This document shows positions 34,832 through 43,939 of a stretch of 64,000 nt of DNA, piece by piece. The position numbers and the translations under genes were made by a program. Each line of letters starts with the position of its first letter. The first letter of the stretch is position 1. Source of the DNA: CAWFFV01 sp963814985 (GTDB lineage Bacteria; Chloroflexota; Ktedonobacteria; Ktedonobacterales; Ktedonobacteraceae); the NCBI GenBank assembly GCA_963814985.1, contig CAWFFV010000057.1, positions 434,001 to 498,000 of the forward strand, in the 5' to 3' direction. A model generated the notes under the pieces. The model searched no databases. It was given only the letters and a program-made list of their open reading frames with translations, and was not told the origin of the DNA.

Positions 34832-35980
34832 CTAGTTCACATCTACCCAGACACCACCTTTTTGTGAACTTTCGACGGCTTTGACCACAAATTGGATACC
34901 CCGCAAACCGTCATAGACCGTGGGATAGCCTCCCTCGGGTTTCTGACCGGTTTCTACCCGGCGAATATCGGCGATGGCGGCTTTATAAAGATTAGCAAAA
35001 GCTTCATAGAAACCCTCTGGATGACCTGCTGGTAGGCGTGAGGCATCCTTTGCATCATCACTCATATAGCCAAGACCTGTACGTAGAATCTGGCGTGGTT
35101 GTCCGTGTGGCTTAAAGATAAGCGTGTTGGGTTCCATCTGATGCCATTCCAGGCCAGCCTTGCTGCCATAGAGACGAATACTCAGGTTGTTCTCTTCGCC
35201 AGCAGCTATCTGTGAGCAGGTAAGTATCCCTTTACCACCGTTTTCCAGTCTGAGCAACATATTGGCATCATCATCAAGGCGTCTGCCCTCAATAAAGGTC
35301 GTCAGATCTGCGTTCAGTGAAGCTATCTTCAAGCCTGTAATAAATTCGAGCAGGTTTTCAGCATGTGTCCCGATATCGCCCACGCAACCTGAGATCCCCG
35401 ATTTCGCGGGATCGGTACGCCATGATGCCTGCTTATTGCCACTTTGCTCCAGTGGTTCCATAAGCCAATCCTGGATATATTCCACCAAAACTTTTCTAAT
35501 ATCCCCGATTTCTCCCTGACGTACCATATGACGAGCCTGGCGTACGGCAGGGTAGCCAGTATAGTTATGAGTGAGAGCAAAGACGAGATGGCTCTGTTCG
35601 ACGAGCGTAACCAGTGCTCGTGCCTCTTGCAGATCAAAGGTCATAGGCTTGTCGCTGACAACATGAATACCCTGCTCCAGAAAAGCCCGTGCTACACTAT
35701 AGTGCAAGTGATTGGGGGTTGTTACCATGACAAAATCGATGCCGTCTGATAATTTTGCTTCTGCCTGAGCCATCTCCTGGAAACTATTGTAGGAGCGCTT
35801 TAAATACCATGCCTCAGCAGAAGCAAGGGCACGTTGTGGGTGAGTAGACATCGCTCCTGCTACGACCTCCGCCTGATCATCCAGTTCGGCAGCGATGCGA
35901 TGGACTGCACCGATAAAGGAACCCTGGCCTCCGCCAACGATACCTGCACGTAATTTCCTCTTTGCTACATCCCGATCCAT
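34832..35980 (-). CDS. Gfo/Idh/MocA-family oxidoreductase
   Basis: A 382-residue NAD(P)-dependent sugar or polyol dehydrogenase. The start ATG 35980 (MDRDVAKRKL) has GAGAGGAG upstream. N-terminal Rossmann motif GIVGGGQGSFIGAVH; VMVTTPNHLHYSVAR; and the catalytic region HVVSDKPMTF (the EKP motif as DKP, Lys retained) with GYPAVRQARHMV; then CVGDIGTHAENLLEFITG, containing the conserved GxHxxD-like histidine. Transcribed after, and probably with, the sugar isomerase/epimerase gene 50 bases upstream; such pairs act on inositol or 3-keto sugars. Confidence 0.92.
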   Translation of the reverse strand: MDRDVAKRKLRAGIVGGGQGSFIGAVHRIAAELDDQAEVVAGAMSTHPQRALASAEAWYLKRSYNSFQEMAQAEAKLSDGIDFVMVTTPNHLHYSVARAFLEQGIHVVSDKPMTFDLQEARALVTLVEQSHLVFALTHNYTGYPAVRQARHMVRQGEIGDIRKVLVEYIQDWLMEPLEQSGNKQASWRTDPAKSGISGCVGDIGTHAENLLEFITGLKIASLNADLTTFIEGRRLDDDANMLLRLENGGKGILTCSQIAAGEENNLSIRLYGSKAGLEWHQMEPNTLIFKPHGQPRQILRTGLGYMSDDAKDASRLPAGHPEGFYEAFANLYKAAIADIRRVETGQKPEGGYPTVYDGLRGIQFVVKAVESSQKGGVWVDVN

Positions 35981-36030
35981 GGTTTGTTCGCTCCTCTCTA
36001 ACTTTAGACAATTGGCAATATTTGGCCCGT

Positions 36031-37077
36031 TTACAAGCCAAGGATGCGGCAATTCGTCTCTTCGTCTTGTTCACCTGCGGCAAAATCATCAAATGCCCTG
36101 ACAGGCGTATCAATGAGCATGCTCTTGATAAAGGCTGCACCCTCGCGTGCACCTTGCACTGAATCTTTAATACAACATTCCCATTCGAGTACGGCCCAAC
36201 TTGAGTAACCGTTCTGTGTAAGTTTGGAGAGGATCTTCTTGAAGTCAACCTGCCCATCGCCGAGGCTACGGAAGCGGCCTGGACGCTCCTTCCAGTCCTG
36301 ATAGCCTCCATAGACCCCTGATCTTGGTGAAGGATTGTATTCCGCATCTTTCACATGGAATGCTTTGATATGGTTTTTGTAGCAATCAAGGTAACCGATG
36401 TAATCCATGCATTGTAATATAAAATGAGAGGGATCATATAAAATATGTACCCTGGGATGATTACCCGTTGCAGCCAGGAAACGCTCGAAGGTGATCCCAT
36501 CATGGAGATCTTCACCAGGATGAATCTCATAGGCAAGATCAATACCATACTCTTCTGCCACATTTAGGATCGGTTCCCAATGCTTTGCCAATTCTTTGAA
36601 GCCCAGTTCCACCAGACCTTGGGGACGCTGCGGCCAGGGATACATCGTATGCCATAAGAGTGCTCCCGAAAATGTGGGCATAGCGCTCAATCCGAGGTTT
36701 CTTGAGGCCTTGATAGCTTTGATTACCTCGCTGACAGCCCACTCCTGTCTGGCTTTTGGATTATCGTGCAATTCTTTGGGGGCAAAAGCGTTGAACTGAA
36801 TGTCGTATGCCGGATGTACAGCTACAAGTTGGCCCTGGAGATGTGTAGAGATTTCAGTTACCGCCAGCCCATTGCAACGTCCCTTCAGGTCGTCGCAGTA
36901 CTGTTTTGATTCTGCCGCCTGATTTAGATCAATCAGACGACTATCCCAGGAGGGGATTTGTACCCCGAGAAATCCCAGATCTTTGGCCCATTGAGTAATA
37001 CTTTCCAGTGTGTTGTAGGGGGGAATATCCTGAACAAACTGTGCTAGAAACAGCGCTGGTCCCTTAATTTGTGACAT
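36031..37077 (-). CDS. Sugar phosphate isomerase/epimerase (AP endonuclease 2-like TIM barrel)
   Basis: A 348-residue TIM barrel of the xylose isomerase-like superfamily. The start ATG 37077 (MSQIKGPALFLAQF) sits 5 bases after a consensus AAAGGAGGAAAAG; an in-frame upstream ATG adds a non-homologous tail. Metal-binding acidic and His residues are visible in AYEIHPGEDLHDG, HVLYDPSHF-like VHILYDPSHFILQ, AFHVKDAEY, and the late WAVLEWECC. First gene of a two-gene unit with the Gfo/Idh/MocA dehydrogenase. Specific substrate unknown. Confidence 0.92.
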   Translation of the reverse strand: MSQIKGPALFLAQFVQDIPPYNTLESITQWAKDLGFLGVQIPSWDSRLIDLNQAAESKQYCDDLKGRCNGLAVTEISTHLQGQLVAVHPAYDIQFNAFAPKELHDNPKARQEWAVSEVIKAIKASRNLGLSAMPTFSGALLWHTMYPWPQRPQGLVELGFKELAKHWEPILNVAEEYGIDLAYEIHPGEDLHDGITFERFLAATGNHPRVHILYDPSHFILQCMDYIGYLDCYKNHIKAFHVKDAEYNPSPRSGVYGGYQDWKERPGRFRSLGDGQVDFKKILSKLTQNGYSSWAVLEWECCIKDSVQGAREGAAFIKSMLIDTPVRAFDDFAAGEQDEETNCRILGL

Positions 37078-37271
37078 CTTTTCCTCCTTTGGAGTAGATC
37101 TCTTAACCATTATCACCTGATGGAATTGTGATGATGTATATTTCCTATAGCCATAAAGCGGGTGATGTGTATAATTACGAATTGGGTAGCTCGTGTTTAG
37201 TGTACAATATTTACGGTTTGTCACTCAAACTTCAGTGTAGATACGTCTGTGATCAGATAATACATATATTG

Positions 37272-37434
37272 GTGCCACATTGTCCCTCTTGTACGCAAAA
37301 AAACGCAAGCGAATTGGAAGCATTGTGTGTATTGTGGCACATCGCTTGTACGCATATGTTCGCAGTGTGGAACGTTGCAACCCGAACTCGAAGGGAGCCG
37401 TTTCTGTTATGAGTGTGGGAGCCAATTGGCGTGA
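37272..37434 (+). pseudogene. Small double zinc-ribbon protein, frameshifted
   Basis: From GTG 37272 the frame reads PHCPSCTQK; after a run of seven A (37297-37303) the frame must drop one base to continue TQANWKHCVYCGTSLVRICSQCGTLQ and EGSRFCYECGSQLA, ending TGA 37432. Four CxxC pairs make two zinc ribbons. The reconstructed length is about 53 residues. The start is uncertain, since the frame is open further upstream. It probably encodes a small DNA/RNA- or protein-binding zinc ribbon; the indel may be a sequencing error. Confidence 0.55.
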
Positions 37435-37549
37435 ATGGGAACATGCTCTGCTATCTCCTCTCGCCAGAGTGAGCACGCGCTTTGCGTGCCCACTCCACAG
37501 GTATGGTTATCTCATCATTACTACAAAGAACACATCAAGTCTGGTGAGA

Positions 37550-39019
37550 TCAGGCGAAGGTGGCCTGGCACATGTTATTCCCGAATGGCATGTGCCAGAG
37601 CTGTGCGCCATTGCTGGCCTTGAAGGCATTTATCTCACTCCTGGTGCCGTTGTTAAATTGGGTATAGAGAACACCATCTTGTAAGCCCAGTGGAGAATCT
37701 CCCGTCTGCCAGGCTACACTTTCCTGCCAGAGAGGTGTCCCATCAGCGGCTTTCAGCGCAGCAATTCCTGTTGAACCTTCTTCATTTTTGGTCTGGTATA
37801 CAATATACAATGTATCTGAGTTGATCAGAATATTGCCACCCAGGTTGATCTTCTGATGCCAGAGGAGCTTGCCGTTATGAGCATTGAAAGCATCGAGAGT
37901 CCCGTTGGGCAAGTCAACATAAATGGTAGTATCAGTGATCGTTGGCACTCTTACTCCATCAGGTATGATGGGTGACTCCCAGAGTTTTTCACCTGCCCTG
38001 GCATCGAATGCTATGATGCACCCACTACCACCTATGATCAGGACCTGGGTGTATACGATGCCATTTTTCACCTGGAGACCCTCCAGTAACTGATTGGAGG
38101 CAATCGGCTGATGCCAGACGGGCACCTTGTCGGAGAGTCTCATTGCAGAGATGCCAGTTGTTGTTGTGTAGTAAAGGATACCATTGGCTACTACTGGCAA
38201 GTTCCATCCTCCTGCGGGTGCCTGATAGGTGGCCTTGATAGTTCCATCAGAGGGGTTGAGTGCAAGGAGGGCAGTAGGAGTGATCACACCATTTTCTGCG
38301 TAGAGCAAACCATCGGCCAGAAATGGCCAGCTCATGTCTGCATGGGACCAGCGTATGTGACCATTTCTTGTATCTAACGCAAAGAGCCGATCCGAGACGA
38401 CATAGACTGTATCGCCTATGACGGTGGGTGTGCCGACATCGGACCGAGGGTCTGTTGATGGGATGGATGTGTGCCAGACGGATTTGCACGTCTGAGGGTC
38501 GATCTTTTCAACTCCCCCCACTTTGCTAAGGTAGAGGCCATGAGATGATACAGTATTCTTCAATTGGGAACCGTCCTGACCACTATAGTATTGAGAGCAA
38601 GCTGGGCTGGCAGGAGGTTGGGAACTAGTCTGACTGGAGTGCCCAGCTTGCAGGAGTAGAAGCAAACTGCCGACGATCAGAGACGTGAAGAAAACGGCTG
38701 CGATCATTCCGAGCCGAAGCGAGCTTTTCCGTTTGACGGAGGGTACTTCTAGTTGCATCGGTTGAATTCTTTCCTTATGGGTTCCGTTCAATGGTCCTCG
38801 TGATCTTTCATCTGATTGCATCGTGATAGTATGTTCAGTCACATGCTGTGTCAGCCGTTCCCACATTTGCTCTGTAGAGCGTTTATCCGCCTCGTAGTGT
38901 GCATGTAACTGCTGGATCACCTGAGCGTTGGGAGACCATGGCTCCTCGTGCGGAGAGTAGGTGAGCTGGTCGATTTGCTCCTCGACACTCTCAGGCATAA
39001 AGGCATCATCCTGGTTCAT
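37550..39019 (-). CDS. Membrane-anchored PQQ-like beta-propeller protein, ECF sigma partner
   Basis: A 489-residue protein; start ATG 39019 (MNQDDAFMPES) with GGAGGAGGAG upstream, overlapping the end of the sigma gene by 14 bases. Residues 1-100 are cytosolic, polar, with an anti-sigma-like position; one membrane helix lies at about 103-124; residues 150-489 form PQQ-type beta-propeller blades (HTSIPSTDP, VYVVSDRLFALDTRNGHIRW, LDAFNAHNGKLLWHQ, INAFKASNGAQLWHM). Translational overlap with the sigma factor implies it controls that factor's activity, with the propeller sensing an outside signal. No zinc-anti-sigma motif (HxxxCxxC) is visible, so anti-sigma function is inference. Confidence 0.85.
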   Translation of the reverse strand: MNQDDAFMPESVEEQIDQLTYSPHEEPWSPNAQVIQQLHAHYEADKRSTEQMWERLTQHVTEHTITMQSDERSRGPLNGTHKERIQPMQLEVPSVKRKSSLRLGMIAAVFFTSLIVGSLLLLLQAGHSSQTSSQPPASPACSQYYSGQDGSQLKNTVSSHGLYLSKVGGVEKIDPQTCKSVWHTSIPSTDPRSDVGTPTVIGDTVYVVSDRLFALDTRNGHIRWSHADMSWPFLADGLLYAENGVITPTALLALNPSDGTIKATYQAPAGGWNLPVVANGILYYTTTTGISAMRLSDKVPVWHQPIASNQLLEGLQVKNGIVYTQVLIIGGSGCIIAFDARAGEKLWESPIIPDGVRVPTITDTTIYVDLPNGTLDAFNAHNGKLLWHQKINLGGNILINSDTLYIVYQTKNEEGSTGIAALKAADGTPLWQESVAWQTGDSPLGLQDGVLYTQFNNGTRSEINAFKASNGAQLWHMPFGNNMCQATFA

Positions 39020-39578
39020 TACTCTCCTCCTCCGGTTGTCTACTATAGATGTCGCGCAGGCGATTGAGGGCGCGGGAAAGCAAGACGCGAATAGCCCCCT
39101 CACTCTTGTTGAGGAGACGACTGATCTCAGTGCAGCGAAGACCGTTGGCGAAACGAAGCTGTACGATAGTTTGATAGTGTTCGGGCAGTTGGCTCAGTCG
39201 TGCAGTGAGCAATGCATCTTCTTCGTGACGAAGCGCAACCTGGTCTGGACTCAGGTGCTCATCCACGAAGAGCGTTTCCGCAACAGCTTCTACTGCAACA
39301 GTGGGCCGACGGACCGAACGACGATGTTGGTCAATACATTTGTGATAGGCGACGCGCCGCAACCAGGCCAGTTGCTCCTGCTCATTGGATGCAAAGAGCG
39401 AGGTGTTCCCCTGTTCCAGCGCTGCAATGAAAACCTCAACCACGATATCTTCAGCATCTTCTCGCGATGGCACATGTTGTCGTACATAGGCCAGAAGAGA
39501 CATTGCATGCAGTTGATACACGCGCGCAATAGGAGTGTCATCGGCAAGAGAAGCAGATCGACACAAACTATGTTGCAT
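39006..39578 (-). CDS. ECF RNA polymerase sigma factor
   Basis: A 190-residue group 4 sigma-70 factor. Region 2: YVRQHVPSREDAEDIVVEVFIAAL with the AWLRRVAYHKCIDQHRR helix; region 4: LSQLPEHYQTIVQLRFANGLRCTEISRLLNKSEGAIRVLLSRAL (helix-turn-helix recognising the -35). AAAGGA precedes ATG 39578. It overlaps its membrane partner downstream. A TGTAACG-containing tandem motif upstream (39625-39648) could be an autoregulated promoter. Confidence 0.93.
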   Translation of the reverse strand: MQHSLCRSASLADDTPIARVYQLHAMSLLAYVRQHVPSREDAEDIVVEVFIAALEQGNTSLFASNEQEQLAWLRRVAYHKCIDQHRRSVRRPTVAVEAVAETLFVDEHLSPDQVALRHEEDALLTARLSQLPEHYQTIVQLRFANGLRCTEISRLLNKSEGAIRVLLSRALNRLRDIYSRQPEEESNEPG

Positions 39579-39624
39579 AAAAGCATCCTTTACAATGGCA
39601 GTTTTAGAGATCTCACTACAGGAT

Positions 39625-39648
39625 CGTTACAACCAGAAAAACGTTACA
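39625..39648 (-). promoter_or_regulatory. Possible autoregulated ECF promoter
   Basis: Two TGTAACG copies (minus strand) 17 bases apart, the second running into CGATCC; TGTAAC-type -35 elements are common for ECF sigma factors. It lies about 50 bases upstream of the sigma gene start. Confidence 0.3.
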
Positions 39649-39861
39649 TGTTCTCCTGTCCTGCCAGCAGGGAGTACTAACATGCCCCGCTGTTTCTCTT
39701 CCATTAACAAATTTGCTGCCAATCCTCTTGCGTTTTATCAAGATAGCTTTAAGGTTATTCTTCCGATAGCTCTCGACATAAGAGGGAAATATCGTGTAGA
39801 CTGAAATTAGAAGCCTGGAGAGCGGCTGTAGCTCTTCTCTAGTGAGAAGGATGGACTGTTG

Positions 39862-40575
39862 ATGTCTGATATACGTGTCACCGTATGGAATGAAAATCGC
39901 CATGAGCAACATGATAAAAGAGTGGCTGCTATTTATCCTGAAGGAATTCATGGAGCATTGGCTGCGCCATTACGCAAAGCTGGATTTCAGGTGCGTGCTG
40001 CAACACTTGATGAACCTGAACATGGACTCTCTGCCGAGGTTCTCGATACAACCGATGTACTCATCTGGTGGGGACATCTTGCTCACAACGAAGTAAGCGA
40101 TGAGATAGTAGCACGAGTGCAACAGCGAATATTAGATGGTATGGGGCTGATCGTACTCCATTCTGGTCACTTCTCGAAGCTATTCAAGCGTTTAATGGGA
40201 ACAAGTTGTAATCTCAAGTGGCGTGAAGCAAATGACCATGAGCGTCTCTGGGTTGTTGCGCCAGGGCATCCTATCACAGAGGGACTGGGTGAGTACTTTG
40301 AGATAGAACATGAAGAAATGTATGGTGAACATTTTGATGTACCACCACCGGAAACTCTGATCTTCGTAAGTTGGTTTAGTGGGGGTGAAATATTTCGCAG
40401 TGGTTGCTGTTATACGCGGGGGCGTGGCAAGATCTTCTACTTCCGTCCTGGCCATGAGACATTGCCGACCTATCATCATCCGGAGGTACAGCGAGTGATT
40501 ACTAATGCTGTCCGTTGGGCTGCGCCAACATTGGGTGCAGCACGTATTTTCGGAAATACGCCTGCACTAGAGTGA
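39862..40575 (+). CDS. ThuA-like domain protein
   Basis: A 237-residue class I glutamine amidotransferase-like ThuA protein. ThuA/ThuB systems act on keto-sugars in trehalose and related disaccharide use. Family blocks: RVTVWNENRHEQHDKRVAAIYPEGIHGAL (substrate-side histidines), TDVLIWWGHLAHNEV, LIVLHSGHFSKLFKRLMGTSCNLKWRE, APGHPITEGLGEYFEIEHEEMYGEHFDVP and GRGKIFYFRPGHETLPTYHHPEVQRVI. No nucleophilic Cys is expected in this family. ATG 39862. A Gfo/Idh/MocA dehydrogenase and a TIM-barrel isomerase, common ThuA partners, lie 3-6 kb away. Confidence 0.92.
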   Translation: MSDIRVTVWNENRHEQHDKRVAAIYPEGIHGALAAPLRKAGFQVRAATLDEPEHGLSAEVLDTTDVLIWWGHLAHNEVSDEIVARVQQRILDGMGLIVLHSGHFSKLFKRLMGTSCNLKWREANDHERLWVVAPGHPITEGLGEYFEIEHEEMYGEHFDVPPPETLIFVSWFSGGEIFRSGCCYTRGRGKIFYFRPGHETLPTYHHPEVQRVITNAVRWAAPTLGAARIFGNTPALE

Positions 40576-40746
40576 GTCATCCCGGTAACTATTCAGGTCC
40601 CTTTTTCTGATTCCTCAGCGCCTACGGCGCTTCGCAGGTTGTTTTATGTGGGTTGCGTGTTTGCGGCGCAAACACGCAACCCACATAAAACAAGAGCGAG
40701 CCACCGCAGGTGGCGAGGGTACCTGAATAGTTACCGAGATGACTCA
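40573..40746 (+). repeat. Variable-core palindromic element, copy D (complete, extended ends)
   Basis: GGTAACTATTCAGG at 40584 and CCTGAATAGTTACC ending 40735, with outer TGAGTCATC/GATGACTCA (40573-40581/40738-40746). Side hairpins AGCGCCTACGGCGCT and CCACCGCAGGTGG; perfect 26-bp core (40639-40664 with 40668-40693). It fills the space between two convergent genes, with the ThuA stop codon inside its left end. Confidence 0.9.
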
Positions 40747-40749
40747 TGT

Positions 40750-41844
40750 TTAGTAGATGATGACGCTGGTGTATAGTTTGACAAACCCATAGACCCAACC
40801 TGCATTCTGTGTTGAGAGATTGACACAGCCATGCGAGCCTTGCGATGAGAAGCTATCTCCGCTGGAATCCTGGTGTGGGAAGTTGGTACCTGGACCATAG
40901 TCAGCACGCCACCAGCTATCATGGATAAAGTAGCCCTCACTGTGATACTGCATCGCAAAATTGATTGGTGTATCAGGATACCAGTAAGGAGAGCTTTGAG
41001 GTACACCTGCCTTAAAAACTGTTGGTGATTGTTTGCCTTCAACCCACCACACTCCTGGAGGAGTAGGACGGTCAGGGCGTCCTGTTGTCACCAGAAAAGC
41101 ATTTACAAGTTTCCCGTTGTCGTAGACGCGCATTGCCTGTTCTGAAACTGAGACAACAATTACCTGGGAGTTAGCTTTACCATAATGTTGCATCAGTTGC
41201 ATATCAGTTTTGTGAGGCTGATTGTAGGGAGTTTTGTCACTGGTATTGGCTGTCATTGCCTGGAAGTTAGTCAGGTACATATTGAGGTTTTCAATGGCTT
41301 GTTGATAATCCGCCATAGCCTTTGCGGAACTCAAATCGTCTTGTACCCAACCGCCAATACCATTATCGCTATATTCGTAATCCAGGGAATATGTCGTATT
41401 GTCATAGGTGTCATGGTAAGTATGGTTCTGTCCCCAACCTGTCACCTGTTGTTTGAGTTGCTGTTGAAGATTTTGGCTTTCAGCCTTCATCGCGGGTAGT
41501 TGGATGGCATTTACATGTGCGTTTAAGGCTGTCAATGCTGTATTATAAGCTGCATTAGTCGTAGCGTTCTGCAATGCTTGTTGGTCGGCATTATATTGTT
41601 GCTGATATGTTGTGGTATTTCCACTATATTGCTTCATCAAGGAAACCCATTGCTGAAACGTCTGTAGTTGCATTTCTGCCTGGTTCTTCAATGTGACATC
41701 GATAGTGGGTAATGCCGCACTAGAACTTGTGCTGTTTGAGGAGTTACACGCACTTAAGAGAAGGAGACATGCTACTAACCCACTAATTAGCACTGGCAAG
41801 AACTGCTGAATACCTTGCTTGTGCGGTTTATATTGGTAACTCAT
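40750..41844 (-). CDS. L,D-transpeptidase lipoprotein (YkuD)
   Basis: A 364-residue exported cell-wall enzyme that forms 3-3 peptidoglycan crosslinks or anchors. The N-terminus has a lipoprotein signal (GLVACLLLLSAC, lipobox Cys at about 33) and a Ser/Asn linker; residues 45-215 are a helical Gln-rich region; the YkuD catalytic domain (about 230-364) shows QVIVVSVSEQAMRVYDNG, TPPGVWWV, GYFIHDSWW and the active-site SQGSHGCVNLS with catalytic Cys and His. The C-terminus is close to the domain end. Monocistronic, converging on ThuA across element D. Confidence 0.92.
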   Translation of the reverse strand: MSYQYKPHKQGIQQFLPVLISGLVACLLLLSACNSSNSTSSSAALPTIDVTLKNQAEMQLQTFQQWVSLMKQYSGNTTTYQQQYNADQQALQNATTNAAYNTALTALNAHVNAIQLPAMKAESQNLQQQLKQQVTGWGQNHTYHDTYDNTTYSLDYEYSDNGIGGWVQDDLSSAKAMADYQQAIENLNMYLTNFQAMTANTSDKTPYNQPHKTDMQLMQHYGKANSQVIVVSVSEQAMRVYDNGKLVNAFLVTTGRPDRPTPPGVWWVEGKQSPTVFKAGVPQSSPYWYPDTPINFAMQYHSEGYFIHDSWWRADYGPGTNFPHQDSSGDSFSSQGSHGCVNLSTQNAGWVYGFVKLYTSVIIY

Positions 41845-41961
41845 AAACTACCACCTCGTACATCTTTTGCACATTTTTCAGGTGAAGATAAATAATACAC
41901 GATAAACAAAACATCTTTTTACAAAGAAAGTATACCTGACTACGAGACTTTTCGCTATGAA

Positions 41962-42762
41962 CTAACTCACATTGATCCTGGTGATAATTTCCTGATGAAG
42001 CTCCTTTGTTCCTGCAATGACCAGTGAGAACCCCTCAGTTAAGTTGGTCATCGGACGCAATGTTTTACCCTCCTGGTCGCTAACGATGCCTCCCGCTTCG
42101 AGGACGATGCTTGCTGATGCCAGGAATGACTCACCAGTAATGACATTCCCAAGATCGATGTAGGCATCGTAGGTGCCACTGGCAACATAGACACTGTCTA
42201 TAGCGGAACTCCCTGTGCGTCGTACATGATTGGGAGGTGGTTGTGTAGTAAGCAACATTTGCACCCTATCCATGTCTCGTCCATCGAGATTGATCCCCGC
42301 TAAACAATCTTTGATGTTCCTGGTATCACTGACCTGACAGCGTCGTCCGTTGCGAAAGGCTCCCCCACCATGTTTGGCTTCGTAGACGGTGCCACTAAAA
42401 AGCTCTCCTACTAATGCCCATTGTACCTGTTTGGGGGTGATTGGGGCGTCAATAGGTAAGACCGCAAGCGCTACACCAGCTGTCATAATGCCCCGCGCAA
42501 CATTATTTGAACCATCTATCGGGTCAATTACGACACGATAAGAGGGAACAGACGTTGTTGTGAAGGTAGGCCTTTCTTCTGTTATTACCTCAAAGCCGAG
42601 ACCGCTCTCAACGAGTCCATTGATGATAATATCCTCTGCATCTCGATCAAACTGCATTGTTGTGTGTTGTGGTGACCGAAGATAGACCTTACTGCGATCG
42701 AAACGCTCGGATTGCGTGTAAGCACGTACTTGTCGAAATAACTGTTCAAGTAGTTCTAGCAT
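41962..42762 (-). CDS. Inositol monophosphatase-family phosphatase
   Basis: A roughly 267-residue Mg-dependent FIG superfamily phosphatase (IMPase/FBPase/CysQ-like). Metal and catalytic motif DPIDGSNNVARG at about 85-96; EERPTF supplies the earlier Glu; the late region AYIDLGNVITGESFLASASIVLEAGG replaces the usual WDxAAG, the Trp-Asp being weakly preserved as YDAYID. The start ATG 42762 (MLELLEQLFRQ) fits homology; an upstream in-frame ATG at 42843 is possible. Probably downstream of the methyltransferase gene in the same direction. Confidence 0.87.
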   Translation of the reverse strand: MLELLEQLFRQVRAYTQSERFDRSKVYLRSPQHTTMQFDRDAEDIIINGLVESGLGFEVITEERPTFTTTSVPSYRVVIDPIDGSNNVARGIMTAGVALAVLPIDAPITPKQVQWALVGELFSGTVYEAKHGGGAFRNGRRCQVSDTRNIKDCLAGINLDGRDMDRVQMLLTTQPPPNHVRRTGSSAIDSVYVASGTYDAYIDLGNVITGESFLASASIVLEAGGIVSDQEGKTLRPMTNLTEGFSLVIAGTKELHQEIITRINVS

Positions 42763-42889
42763 GTATAATCTTTTTACCCATTCTTTTGCTTGTTGTCTGC
42801 AAATTAGCCGGTTCACGACTTGCCCACGTCGATTATACCACATGGAATACTACCAGCTATATCTCTACTGTTATGAGCCAGTAACACTG

Positions 42890-43939
42890 CTATTCTATCT
42901 TGATCGTCTGCTGTAGCATAAATGATCGTTTGTTTCCTGTTGCCTGTAAACGTTGGCATGTTGTTGCAATTGCCAGCTCACTCTTATCACAGGCGATCCA
43001 GCGTCGACCAAGTTGTTCAGCGACTACAGGAGTAACGCCGCTTCCGCAGAAGCAATCAAGTACGAGATCATGCTCTTCGGATGAAGCAAGGATGATACGC
43101 TCAAGCAGGGCTTCTGGTTTTTGGGTCGCATAGCCCGTGCGTTCGGGATCTTTCTGGTGCAGGTGGCTGATATCGCTCCACACATCTGCTGGTGACATTG
43201 GCGTATCCTCATCATATGTGTAAGTACGACCCGCCGAGCGGATCGTCCACGAAATTCGGCCATCGGCCCCTACTTCTTTGCGCATATGATTGCGTTTTTG
43301 TGCGCCTCTGCGCTCGCCAACCCTTTCACCATGGAAGCAGTAGTGTGCAGACTTTGTGTAGAGCAAGATCGTATCATGTTTGCGGGCATAGCGTTTTTGT
43401 GCGCGACCACCTGACTCATAATGCCAGATGATTTCATTTTTGAAGCCAGGGCCATCGGCACGTGGGCTAAAGCCAAAAATTTCATCCAGGATGATCTTGG
43501 CATAGTGAGTGACACGCCAATCGAGATGGATATAGAGGCTTCCGTCCGGCGAGAGGAGAGTATGTAAAAGTATCAATGTTTCGTAGAGCCACTGAAGATA
43601 ACGGTCTAAGTCATTCTTCCATGTATCCGCATAGGCTAACTGTGTTCCACTCGTAAAAGTGCGGCCAGTCATAAAGGGGGGATCGATGTAGATAAGATTG
43701 ATAGAGGCTATGAATTCGGGAAAGAGAGCTGGCAGGGTAGCGCCGTTATCACCCCAAACCAGACGGTTGTGCCAATTGTTTGTAGAGGAGGAGATAGCCT
43801 CTGATTGACCTGAAGGAGGATAGTGTTCTCGATTAAGAAGTTGATAGCAGCCGGGCGTTGAAACGGTCTCTTGCCCTCTTTCATGGTTTGAATATGAGAT
43901 GAGAAAGTTATTTTTGCCCTTCCATATCAATTCTGCCAT
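42890..43939 (-). CDS. Site-specific DNA methyltransferase, beta class (adenine-N6/cytosine-N4)
   Basis: A 349-residue DNA methyltransferase resembling type III Mod/CcrM-like enzymes. The catalytic motif IYIDPPF (residues about 83-89) comes before the SAM-binding motif VLDCFCGSGVTPVVAEQLGRRW (about 295-315), the order of the beta class. Between them lie DGSLYIHLDWRVTHYAKIILDEIFG, IIWHYESGGRAQKRYARKHDTILLYTK, and SDISHLHQKDPERTGYATQKPEALLERII, all conserved in these enzymes. There is no restriction partner, so it is an orphan methylase, perhaps epigenetic. ATG 43939 is preceded by a hairpin leader also found before panB. Confidence 0.93.
   Translation of the reverse strand: MAELIWKGKNNFLISYSNHERGQETVSTPGCYQLLNREHYPPSGQSEAISSSTNNWHNRLVWGDNGATLPALFPEFIASINLIYIDPPFMTGRTFTSGTQLAYADTWKNDLDRYLQWLYETLILLHTLLSPDGSLYIHLDWRVTHYAKIILDEIFGFSPRADGPGFKNEIIWHYESGGRAQKRYARKHDTILLYTKSAHYCFHGERVGERRGAQKRNHMRKEVGADGRISWTIRSAGRTYTYDEDTPMSPADVWSDISHLHQKDPERTGYATQKPEALLERIILASSEEHDLVLDCFCGSGVTPVVAEQLGRRWIACDKSELAIATTCQRLQATGNKRSFMLQQTIKIE

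Noticed and set aside
37128..37684. Longer open frames over the zinc-ribbon gene
   Set aside because: Only the segment with four CxxC pairs has protein-like character; the flanking frames are AT-rich random sequence or the complement of the PQQ gene end.
42890..43939. Restriction-modification or defence island around the DNA methyltransferase
   Set aside because: Neighbours are IMPase, L,D-transpeptidase and peroxiredoxin; no nuclease, specificity subunit or defence gene is visible.
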